This document shows, one piece after another, positions 1 through 5,174 of a stretch of DNA of 7,478 bases. Numbering within the stretch: position 1 is the first letter of the stretch; every line of letters starts with the position of its first letter. Location: positions 1 to 7,478 of the forward strand of contig CAMGSV010000128.1 in the NCBI GenBank assembly GCA_946061495.1, in the 5' to 3' direction. This stretch comes from an uncultured Spirochaetales bacterium. GTDB lineage: Bacteria > Spirochaetota > Spirochaetia > Treponematales > Treponemataceae. Below the pieces are notes generated by a model. That model had not been told where the DNA came from, made no database searches, and was given only the letters and a program-made list of their open reading frames with translations. The position numbers and the translations under genes are program-made.

Positions 1-280
1 CCTCCGGGTCATAGCCTTCGTCCAAGGCGGCGTTGTGCCAGGCATCCTCCTCGGAGCCGGGGGTCATCAGGCGGTCAAAGTAGTTGGGGGCGGCAGGCCT
101 CGGTCCCCGTGGCAGCTCCTCCCAACGGCGGCCTTCCTCCAGTTCCGCCAGCTCCTCCTCGTCAATGTACCGCAGGGGATCAGAGGTCCTATTTTCCTGG
201 TCGCCTCTCTCTCCGCCAAAGGCACTTGCCACAATCAGGGACAACACCACCACAATGGCAATTCCCACAACGATTCCCAT
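1..280 (-). CDS. Small membrane-anchored hypothetical protein, 3' end cut off by the window
   Basis: The frame opens with ATG at 280-278 and stays open for 93 codons to the left edge, so the C-terminus lies outside the window. The start is well supported by AAGGAGG (286-292), five bases upstream. Residues about 3-21 form one hydrophobic helix rich in Ile, Val and Leu (begins MGIVVGIAIVVV). The rest is soluble and acidic, with an EEEL-AELEE stretch and many Glu, Asp and Pro residues. This predicts a single-pass inner-membrane protein with a charged tail. It follows another small membrane-protein gene by 60 bases and is probably co-transcribed with it. I recognise no family and assign no function. 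Codon use looks like the neighbouring genes, which supports real coding. Confidence 0.72.
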   Translation of the reverse strand, partial: MGIVVGIAIVVVLSLIVASAFGGERGDQENRTSDPLRYIDEEELAELEEGRRWEELPRGPRPAAPNYFDRLMTPGSEEDAWHNAALDEGYDPE

Positions 281-308
281 CTTTTCCTCCTTGCTATCAA
301 TATGCGGC

Positions 309-332
309 AAGGTGTATCCAGCGATACACCTT
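309..332 (-). repeat. Perfect 10-bp hairpin between two membrane-protein genes
   Basis: AAGGTGTATC and its exact complement GATACACCTT flank a four-base loop, all within the 60-base gap between the stop at 341 and the ribosome binding site at 286-292. No T-run follows on either strand, so it does not look like a standard intrinsic terminator. An RNA hairpin that protects the 3' end of the upstream message, or sets the ratio of the two products, fits better. A protein-binding dyad is also possible. Confidence 0.6.
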
Positions 333-340
333 GAACTATG

Positions 341-664
341 TTATGTGCGGCGTCCCTTTCTGCAGCCGCTCCAATTGCAGGCCCAGTCAATTGCCAGCAG
401 CTGCATGGGATGGCAGAAAAGTGTCGCAACGACGCTCAGGGCAGCCACATTCTCGAGGCCGCCTCTGTCAGTAATGGCACAGAGTACCAATCCCGGTACT
501 AGAAACACCAGCAGCGAGACCACCAGCACCGCCATCACTTTCCTGAGAGCTAGGGAAAGTCGGTGCCGCCTCCGTTCCTCATGACAAGTCCGCACCGCTT
601 CCAGACGGGCCATCATCTCATAAACAGCTGCATCATCTTCAAACAGGTAGACATTGCAATTCAT
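341..664 (-). CDS. Small two-helix membrane protein, hypothetical (107 aa)
   Basis: ATG at 664-662 is preceded by AAGGAGG with six bases of spacing, one of the best ribosome binding sites in the window. Residues 1-28 are soluble and acidic (begins MNCNVYLFEDD). An Arg-rich patch (EERRRHR, 29-35) precedes a clear membrane helix at about 43-64. A second, weaker hydrophobic segment spans about 70-92, and the C-terminus is basic (CRKGRRT). The positive patches suggest both termini are cytoplasmic. Five cysteines are present. I recognise no family. A short soluble N-terminus before membrane helices is loosely like small anti-sigma or accessory membrane proteins, but nothing specific supports that. 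It probably forms an operon with the membrane-anchored gene starting at 280. Confidence 0.72.
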   Translation of the reverse strand: MNCNVYLFEDDAAVYEMMARLEAVRTCHEERRRHRLSLALRKVMAVLVVSLLVFLVPGLVLCAITDRGGLENVAALSVVATLFCHPMQLLAIDWACNWSGCRKGRRT

Positions 665-693
665 GTCGCGCCTCCTTGTGTCAGTCTACCCAT

Positions 694-699
694 AGTATA
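694..699 (-). promoter_or_regulatory. Candidate -10 box (TATACT) for the two membrane-protein genes
   Basis: TATACT on the minus strand lies 29 bases before the ATG at 664, in the 87-base gap after the WYL regulator gene. No convincing -35 hexamer stands at normal spacing. A partial dyad (TGTC...GACA, 711-727) lies just upstream and might take the place of a -35 contact. No clear terminator separates this gap from the regulator gene, so read-through is also possible. Confidence 0.3.
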
Positions 700-751
700 C
701 AAATGGTAGTGTCCCAAGGAATGACACATTGAAACAAATTCCTCGATTTTT

Positions 752-1828
752 TTAGTATAGTCGAATCATCCGCTCCACCTCCTGCCGCACCGCCTCCCGG
801 AGAGCGGGGGGATGCAGCACCTGCACCTTGCTGCCAAAGGACATGACCCAGTGGAGGCTCTCGTCAAACTGGTTTGTCTCGAACTTCAGCCACACGGATC
901 CGTCCTCCAGCTGGCGGCACTCCTGGTTCACGTGCCACTGCCGCTCCAGGATGTAGGTGTTCACCTCAGCGGAAAACCGCAGCTCCACCGTAAACCGCTC
1001 CTGCTGTGCCCACACCCCAAAGTCCGGGTCGATGTACTTGTGCAGGTCAAAGTCCGATTCCTTTCTGAAGGTGGCATCCGTCACCTTCAGCTGGCTCATG
1101 CGGGCCAGGTTGTACACCCGTATGTCCCGATGGCGATGGCAGTGGCCGATGACGTACCAATCTCCCCGCTGGCACATCATCTGGTAGGGATCGAACTGGC
1201 GGGTGATATAATCCTGCCGCTTGATGGAGCGGTAGCCGAACTCTAGCGTACAGCCCGACTTTATGGCCTCCATCACTCCATAAAAAACCTCTTGCCTGAT
1301 TTCCGGCTGGGGATTCTTGATGAAGGCCACCTGGTCCCGGTTGAAGGAAGACTGCACCTGCACCTCCCCCGGCAGCATGTCCATCATCCGCCTCATGATG
1401 GACTGGAACACCGGTTCCAAAGGCGTGTTCTCGTATTCCTCCATCAACGGCAGGATGATGTGGAGGCTGAACAGCTCCCCTTCCGTCAGCAGGAAGCTGG
1501 GGATGGTGTAGTTTGGATCGCTGATGCAGTAGCCGCCACGCTCCGAACAGTACTCCACCGGCACCAGATACCGGTCCTTCAGGAAATCAATGTCCCGCAT
1601 GATGGTGCTCCGGGACACCTCGAATTTCTTGCGCAGGTCGGTGGCATTGGGGTAGGTTCCCCGCTGCACCTGCTCCAACAGCTTCATCAGACGCAGCTGC
1701 CGGGCCTTGTCCTCTCGGCAACCGCCACGATTGCCGCCGCGTGTTCCGCCCTTGCCTCCACGGCCACCAGCCGCACTCACTTCTCCATCCGTTCCGCCGG
1801 TCTTCCGGCCTTCCAATGTCTCATTCAT
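752..1828 (-). CDS. WYL-domain transcriptional regulator with N-terminal helix-turn-helix
   Basis: This is a ligand- or nucleic-acid-sensing transcription factor of the HTH_11/DeoR plus WYL type (PafB/PafC/DriD class). Numbered from the ATG at 1828 (358 aa), residues 41-100 form a winged HTH (ATDLRKKFEVSRSTIMRDID, then a wing with GGYCI). A linker spans about 105-185. The WYL domain is at about 189-250 with the core DWYVIGH (223-229), where Val replaces the Leu of the name motif. A WCX-like C-terminal domain spans about 276-358. Residues 18-37 are strikingly Gly/Arg-rich, before the HTH. The start is uncertain. GTG 1861 abuts the upstream terminator's T-run. ATG 1828 has no ribosome binding site but sits just after a -10-like box. 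GTG 1780 follows a close GGAG. Family members often control neighbouring genes, so the DUF2249 operon or the membrane genes are possible targets (inference). Confidence 0.9.
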   Translation of the reverse strand: MNETLEGRKTGGTDGEVSAAGGRGGKGGTRGGNRGGCREDKARQLRLMKLLEQVQRGTYPNATDLRKKFEVSRSTIMRDIDFLKDRYLVPVEYCSERGGYCISDPNYTIPSFLLTEGELFSLHIILPLMEEYENTPLEPVFQSIMRRMMDMLPGEVQVQSSFNRDQVAFIKNPQPEIRQEVFYGVMEAIKSGCTLEFGYRSIKRQDYITRQFDPYQMMCQRGDWYVIGHCHRHRDIRVYNLARMSQLKVTDATFRKESDFDLHKYIDPDFGVWAQQERFTVELRFSAEVNTYILERQWHVNQECRQLEDGSVWLKFETNQFDESLHWVMSFGSKVQVLHPPALREAVRQEVERMIRLY

Positions 1829-1834
1829 GCCACC

Positions 1835-1863
1835 ATTGTACCACGAAATCCGCCATGGCACAA
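1835..1863 (-). promoter_or_regulatory. Candidate promoter of the WYL regulator gene
   Basis: A TACAAT -10 box (1840-1835) has a weak -35, TTGTGC, 17 bases upstream (1863-1858), just after the T-run of the preceding terminator. Transcription would begin about seven bases downstream, essentially at the ATG at 1828. If so, the message is leaderless or translation starts further in. The -35 match is poor. Confidence 0.35.
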
Positions 1864-1891
1864 AAAAACCGGACCGCTTTCCACAGTCCGG
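1862..1891 (-). terminator. Strong intrinsic terminator after the DUF2249-DUF1858 operon
   Basis: On the minus strand CCGGAC (1891-1886) pairs perfectly with GTCCGG (1874-1869) across an 11-base loop, followed directly by seven T (1868-1862). It lies about 45 bases after the stop of the 77-residue gene and ends that operon cleanly before the WYL gene. Confidence 0.88.
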
Positions 1892-1936
1892 CTTCCTTCC
1901 AACAGGAAGTCCTGTCTCCCATGGGCAGATCGAGGC

Positions 1937-2170
1937 TCAGCGGAACGGAGTATCCATGAGCCTCCCAATCTTTTCTATCAGCTCCTCCAGCGGCACGCCG
2001 GAGCGCTGGCTCATGTCGCCCAGCGTCACCTTGCCCATCATGATTTTGCCCATGGGACTGTTCAGCATCTGGAACCGGGGACTGATAGTCTCCAGTCCCT
2101 TCCGCACCTGGGGCGCCACCTGAAGCACATCCTTCAGCATGGTGGCGGCAGTCAGCTCAATCCTTTCCAT
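1937..2170 (-). CDS. DUF1858 small protein (77 aa)
   Basis: The start ATG at 2170-2168 is preceded by AGGAGG, which overlaps the stop of the DUF2249 gene. Only 12 bases separate the two reading frames, so they are translationally linked parts of one operon. The whole protein matches the DUF1858 pattern. It has an N-terminal strand-helix (LTAATMLKDVLQVAP), a segment about the lower limit and 'PRFQMLNSPMGK', then VTLGDMSQRSGVPLEELIEKI. This small helical fold is also found at the N-terminus of ScdA/RIC di-iron repair proteins and beside hemerythrin-like domains. Many DUF1858 members carry cysteines, but this one has none, so it cannot bind a cluster through its own thiols. The role is unknown. 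Pairing with DUF2249 suggests a shared complex, perhaps in redox or metal-centre handling (inference). Confidence 0.82.
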   Translation of the reverse strand: MERIELTAATMLKDVLQVAPQVRKGLETISPRFQMLNSPMGKIMMGKVTLGDMSQRSGVPLEELIEKIGRLMDTPFR

Positions 2171-2182
2171 AGCGGCACCTCC

Positions 2183-2869
2183 TCACACTACCTTCACGTC
2201 GGGGTTCTTCTCCCCGAAATGCTCCATCAGGTAGCGAGAGACCTCCTCCCGGCTCCTGCCGCTTTTCTCCTGCTGCTTTGCGGCCTTGTAGGCGGCGAAC
2301 AGGGTGGAAGGGCCAATCTCGGAGGCGAAGAAGCCGATTCCCTGGTTCCAAGCCAGCTGCTGGAACAGGTCATCCAATGCCCGCAGGTCGCCGCCCGCCA
2401 CATAGAATTTCACCAGCTCCCGTGTGGCCTGCCGCATCCTACCCGCACCCACTGCATTGGCCAGTGACAGCAGGAGCCGCATGTCGTAGGGAAGAAATCG
2501 CTTCTCGTCGTTCCAAGTGAGGTCCCAGAAGCTCACCGCCACATTCCCCAACTCCTGGTCAATCAAGGGAAAGTTGGTGAGGGCGGCTGGCCGGAATGCT
2601 ATCGTTCCAGAGTCATCCTGCCGCTGGCGGCGGTAGAAGTAGACGTGGAATTCGGTGGGTGAAACCTCCTCCCTGTGGGACTCATAGCCCAGTTCCTCCA
2701 TCACTGCGTAGAGTGGGATGGGATCGAAGGTCTGGATGATTCTCAGTCCCTTCCCTTCCTCCAGCTCCTCCGCCTGCTTCTTCAATCCCGGAAAGAAATT
2801 CCCCTGGATGTTCCGAACATCTATCACCTTGAAGCCGTCCTTCTGATCCTGCCAATCTGAATATGCCAT
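2183..2869 (-). CDS. DUF2249 protein with C-terminal AhpD/carboxymuconolactone decarboxylase-like domain (228 aa)
   Basis: The start ATG at 2869 follows AAGGAG with seven bases of spacing. Residues about 14-80 form a DUF2249 domain, a TusA-like alpha/beta fold: VIDVRN, then GKGLRIIQTFDPIPLY and a closing HVYFYR strand. Residues about 110-195 are helical and resemble the AhpD/carboxymuconolactone decarboxylase fold, with LLLSLANAVGAGRMRQATRE and LDDLFQQLAWNQGIGFFASE. AhpD enzymes use a CxxC pair, but this protein has no cysteine, so peroxidase or thiol chemistry is excluded for it alone. From memory, proteins of this full layout occur in anaerobic bacteria such as clostridia, so it looks like a conserved family and not an accidental fusion. 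Function is unknown. It is first in an operon with a DUF1858 gene and has its own promoter with a palindromic site. Confidence 0.85.
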   Translation of the reverse strand: MAYSDWQDQKDGFKVIDVRNIQGNFFPGLKKQAEELEEGKGLRIIQTFDPIPLYAVMEELGYESHREEVSPTEFHVYFYRRQRQDDSGTIAFRPAALTNFPLIDQELGNVAVSFWDLTWNDEKRFLPYDMRLLLSLANAVGAGRMRQATRELVKFYVAGGDLRALDDLFQQLAWNQGIGFFASEIGPSTLFAAYKAAKQQEKSGRSREEVSRYLMEHFGEKNPDVKVV

Positions 2870-2898
2870 TATCTACTCCTTGAAAATGTGATGGTTTC

Positions 2899-2904
2899 AG
2901 TATA
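2899..2904 (-). promoter_or_regulatory. Candidate -10 box (TATACT) of the DUF2249-DUF1858 operon
   Basis: TATACT on the minus strand lies 29 bases upstream of the ATG at 2869, giving a leader of about 22 bases with the ribosome binding site inside. No recognisable -35 hexamer exists at 16-18 bases. The position is instead occupied by a palindrome, so expression may depend on a regulator. Confidence 0.42.
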
Positions 2905-2905
2905 A

Positions 2906-2921
2906 GTTAGACTAGGCTAAC
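2906..2921. promoter_or_regulatory. Palindromic operator candidate (GTTAG-N6-CTAAC)
   Basis: The 16-base element GTTAGACTAGGCTAAC equals its own reverse complement at 14 of 16 positions, with CTAG at its centre. It ends one base from the -10 box of the DUF2249 operon, inside the core promoter. A dimeric repressor bound here would block RNA polymerase, and a spacer-twisting activator is another option. The regulator is unknown. The half sites slightly resemble iron-regulator (DtxR-type) cores but do not match the full consensus. Confidence 0.5.
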
Positions 2922-2956
2922 ATTCTGTTGGAAAAACAACACATTGACTTTTTTAC

Positions 2957-2982
2957 AAAAAAAGACTGCCAATCCGACAGCC
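2957..2982 (-). terminator. Intrinsic terminator downstream of the diguanylate cyclase pseudogene
   Basis: On the minus strand GGCTGTC (2982-2976) can pair with GGCAGTC (2970-2964), with two G-T pairs, across a five-base loop. A run of seven T follows at 2963-2957. It separates the GGDEF region from the DUF2249 operon. The stem is of moderate strength. Confidence 0.55.
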
Positions 2983-3010
2983 CTTCCATACTGAAAAAAA
3001 GACAGGGAAA

Positions 3011-3034
3011 AGTCATCGGCGGCCACGGCTGACT
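3011..3034 (-). terminator. Weaker GC-rich hairpin, possible first terminator after the GGDEF frame
   Basis: AGTCA and TGACT close a GC-rich loop about 20 bases after the GGDEF stop, followed on the minus strand by only four T. Internal pairing is imperfect. It may act with the stronger hairpin at 2957-2982, or be incidental. Confidence 0.25.
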
Positions 3035-3053
3035 TCACCCCCCAAAAAAACTC

Positions 3054-3701
3054 CTAGCACCCCACCTGGTTGCGTCCGTTCTCCTTGGCCTGATACAGCT
3101 TCTTGTCCGCCGCATCCACATTCTTCTCAACGGTCAGCTGGGAATCAATCTCGGTCACCCCAAAGGACATGGTTACCTTCAGTCGCTGGCTCTCAGAAAT
3201 GGAGGGTGACTCCTCCACAAGCAGCCGCAGGCTCTCGGCAAACTGGACGGCCTTAGCCAGGTCATGATCCTTCAGCACAATGAGGAACTCTTCTCCACCC
3301 CAGCGGGCCACCTCGCCAAGTTCCCCCACCTGCTTCTTAAGAATTCCACCCACAGAGACAAGAACCTCATCTCCAACGGCATGGCCGTAGGTATCGTTCA
3401 CCAGCTTGAAGAAGTCCACGTCACACATGATCAGCGAGGCAGGCTGTCGCTCCAAGGCTGGCTCCACGTGCTCCTCGTAGTACTCCCAGAAGCCACAGCG
3501 GTTCTTCAGTCCCGTCAGCACGTCCACCAAGGTCTCCTGATACAGCAGGTAGGCATCCAGTGTGCGTCCGCAATAGGCGGCGGCCATGGCAAGACGCTTC
3601 ACGTCCTGCTCGTCAAAGGAACCATACCCACTCTCCGTCAACTTGTTCACCGCCTGGAAGGCACCAATCACCTTTCCCTTCGAGTCGGTGACAGGGATCA
3701 C
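3054..3701 (-). CDS. GGDEF diguanylate cyclase domain, intact remnant frame of the broken gene
   Basis: This 215-residue frame is the open 3' part of the pseudogene spanning 3054-4301. It begins inside a GAF domain (IPVTDSKGKVIGAFQAVNK is a classic GAF end), so the GTG at 3701 is not the original start. GTG overlaps the stop of the preceding GAF frame (GTGA), and no ribosome binding site is visible. The GGDEF domain has DVLTGLKNR (60-68), the metal-binding DVDFFKLVND (94-103), the active-site GGEEF (135-139) and a C-terminal ADKKLYQAKENGRN. Catalytic residues for making cyclic di-GMP from two GTP are present. The RxxD inhibitory site is absent: the equivalent positions read GELG, so product inhibition would be lost. 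Whether it is translated is doubtful. Confidence 0.62.
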   Translation of the reverse strand: MIPVTDSKGKVIGAFQAVNKLTESGYGSFDEQDVKRLAMAAAYCGRTLDAYLLYQETLVDVLTGLKNRCGFWEYYEEHVEPALERQPASLIMCDVDFFKLVNDTYGHAVGDEVLVSVGGILKKQVGELGEVARWGGEEFLIVLKDHDLAKAVQFAESLRLLVEESPSISESQRLKVTMSFGVTEIDSQLTVEKNVDAADKKLYQAKENGRNQVGC

Positions 3702-4039
3702 AGGATGGAGCGGGACACGAAGCCGGACTCGATGCCAACATGGACACAGAAACGCTCATCGGCATAGAGGTCGTTGATGATGAGCACCTCGTTGTTCTGG
3801 ATGGAAGCTCCCACCAGTTCCGCTCCCTCCTCGATGACAATCCTGTCACGTCCCAGAGCAACGATGGTCCAGTACTGCTTCTTCTTCCTGTCCCAGTACC
3901 AGAAGGAGGCCCGCTCGAACAACTCAAGGAACAAGGCTGGCCCCGCCTCTACCCTGTTCTCAAAGCAAATCCGTATGGAGGGATACCGCTGGAGCAGCGG
4001 CCTCAGTTCTGTCAGGTCCGCTCTGCTATCTTCAGACAC
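3698..4039 (-). pseudogene. GAF-domain fragment of the broken diguanylate cyclase
   Basis: This stretch reads openly for 113 codons and carries most of the GAF sensor domain. FWYWDRKKKQYWTIVALGRD is followed by ELVGASIQNNEVLIINDLYADERF and the truncated GAF strand SGFVSRSIL. It stops at TGA 3700-3698, in the middle of the domain. The frame is open only from 4066, where it is closed upstream by a TAG, and the GTG at 4039 has no ribosome binding site. Independent expression is unlikely. Confidence 0.6.
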
Positions 4040-4342
4040 TGCCCCATACGTCCCAGAGATACCCGCCTAATCAGGGGATCACGGCTGAAGATAGACAGGT
4101 CGTGGAAGGCTCCCATCATGATGCTGCCTTCCGGCAAACCCTGTGCAAGCTAACGGCCCACCAGGTCCTGAACAGAGGACTTGTCGTCAAGAGCATGGGC
4201 AACGGAAAAGTCCGTCAGCTCAAAAGAGACCTTGCCAGTGCCGCGAGTGCTTTGTATTTCTCCAAAGAGTCAACATCAAGAGAAATTACATATTGTTCCA
4301 TAAATTCTCCACACTTTTGTTCATCTCGACTACTCTCCCTCA

Positions 4343-4378
4343 TTTGTCATCGGAGAGAACACCTCATTACATGACAAA
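4343..4378. repeat. Inverted repeat upstream of the diguanylate cyclase pseudogene
   Basis: Two perfect 8-base arms, TTTGTCAT (4343-4350) and ATGACAAA (4371-4378), are separated by 20 bases, in the 171-base gap between the ATPase stop and the pseudogene start. The arm centres lie about 28 bases apart, close to three helical turns, as for a dimeric regulator bound at two half sites. It could also fold in RNA. No convincing promoter or T-run lies within it. Confidence 0.42.
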
Positions 4379-4472
4379 GGGCCACCCCCAAGAACCGATA
4401 GCGTCCGATTGACGTGCACCAACCGACGGCAAAGGCAGGGATGACCCATCGTAAAACACCTTTTCGAGTGTG

Positions 4473-5150
4473 TTATTTCTCTGCAATCAACAGCGTCTTT
4501 GAGTCCAGAACCAGTCCTGAAGCACGAGCACTCTCCTCACGCAGCTTCAAAAGCATCAGCTCGATGGAACCAGCCTTTGCCTCCAACCGAACCACCGCCT
4601 GAAACAAATCCTGCAGGTCGGCGGCCAGGGTTCCGTCCAGGTCGCTGGCATCGGAAGATGCGCTGAACCACACCGCCACACCAGACTTCTTGGCATAGTC
4701 GACAATGGCCTGCACGTCATCAGCCTTCAGCTTGGACAGGTCCACACCATCCACCACCAGGCAGGAGGCCTGGATTCCGCCCTGGGCCAGCGCCTCCAGG
4801 GTGGTGACGATGTGGGGCAGTGCCATGGCATCCTGATGGAAATTCAGGATAATGCGCTTGCGAACCAAATCGGTCACCAACTCGCTTATATTGCTGATGT
4901 TCTTCTTCTTTGCAATCTCGGTGAAGATGTCCTGGTACCAGGTAATCACGTTGGCAGACTGCTGGTCAAAGGAGACGTGAATCACCTGCTTGTCCTGCAG
5001 CAGGGTGTCCACACCAAACTGCACAAGAACAGATGTCTTTCCCAGACCCTTCTTGGATGTCAACAGCCCCAACTCACCAGCCTTTATGCCACCCGTTGCC
5101 TTCTCGAAGCAGCGGATGGGACTCCGTTCAAACAGCTCATCCTTAATCAT
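4473..5150 (-). CDS. Stand-alone RecA-fold ATPase, DnaB/KaiC-like (225 aa)
   Basis: The start ATG at 5150-5148 is fixed by a perfect AGGAGG, four bases upstream; longer in-frame starts would run into fusA. The protein is one RecA-type core. Walker A is TSKKGLGKTS (31-40), with Ser in place of the first Gly, as in DnaB-type loops (AxxxxGKT). Strand IHVSFD (57-62) follows. Walker B is CLVVDGVD (130-137, Asp134), and GVAVWFSASSD (157-167) resembles a sensor strand. No transmembrane segment, DNA-binding domain or partner domain is present, so it is about half the length of KaiC and DnaB. It likely binds and hydrolyses ATP in the cytoplasm, but its client is unknown. I recall similar short proteins, starting with an SPxRxFEK motif, in spirochaetes and other bacteria. 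It lies directly behind fusA, has its own promoter candidate, and may also be reached by read-through. Confidence 0.83.
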   Translation of the reverse strand: MIKDELFERSPIRCFEKATGGIKAGELGLLTSKKGLGKTSVLVQFGVDTLLQDKQVIHVSFDQQSANVITWYQDIFTEIAKKKNISNISELVTDLVRKRIILNFHQDAMALPHIVTTLEALAQGGIQASCLVVDGVDLSKLKADDVQAIVDYAKKSGVAVWFSASSDASDLDGTLAADLQDLFQAVVRLEAKAGSIELMLLKLREESARASGLVLDSKTLLIAEK

Positions 5151-5174
5151 AGTTCCTCCTAAATGAGATTGAAG

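Larger units (their letters stand above)
3054..4301 (-). pseudogene. GAF-GGDEF diguanylate cyclase, broken by three frameshifts and one stop
   Basis: Joining three frames gives one continuous protein of about 416 residues. It starts at ATG 4301 (MEQYVISLDVDSLEKYKAL), with GGAG five bases upstream. The lesions are: one base lost in the T-run at 4222-4225 (SL|FELTDF); an in-frame TAG at 4152-4150 between DLVGR and LAQGLPEGS; one base lost at the G-run 4042-4045 (RMG|AVSEDS); and one base lost at 3701-3698, where RSIL is followed by TGA instead of the usual GAF continuation RSILC-IPV. The order is an N-terminal region of about 90 residues, then GAF, then GGDEF. It would have been a cytoplasmic sensor making cyclic di-GMP. 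The neighbouring genes are intact, so gene decay is likelier than general sequence error, but homopolymer errors could explain two of the four lesions. Confidence 0.8.

Noticed and set aside
84..584. Plus-strand open frames over the two membrane-protein genes
   Set aside because: They are Ser/Pro-rich, overlap each other in different frames and lack ribosome binding sites. The minus-strand frames have strong sites and membrane helices.
746..753. A T-run on the plus strand after the WYL gene, as a terminator
   Set aside because: It is oriented for plus-strand transcription, where no gene exists, and no stem precedes it.
1292..2467. A 391-codon open frame on the plus strand
   Set aside because: It crosses the WYL regulator, a terminator and the DUF1858/DUF2249 genes in antisense, is rich in His, Leu and Gln, and has no family likeness.
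2906..2921. A DtxR/IdeR iron box
   Set aside because: The half sites share a GTTAG/CTAAC core with that consensus, but the spacing and flanks do not fit, so only an unassigned palindrome is claimed.
4102..4412. Short plus-strand frames over 4102-4412
   Set aside because: They are antisense to the first part of the cyclase pseudogene, with no domain or start signal.
4453..4476. Terminator for the ATPase gene (AACAC/GTGTT with a short T-run)
   Set aside because: The stem has only five pairs, the loop is long and the T-run is only four bases, so it is too weak to list.
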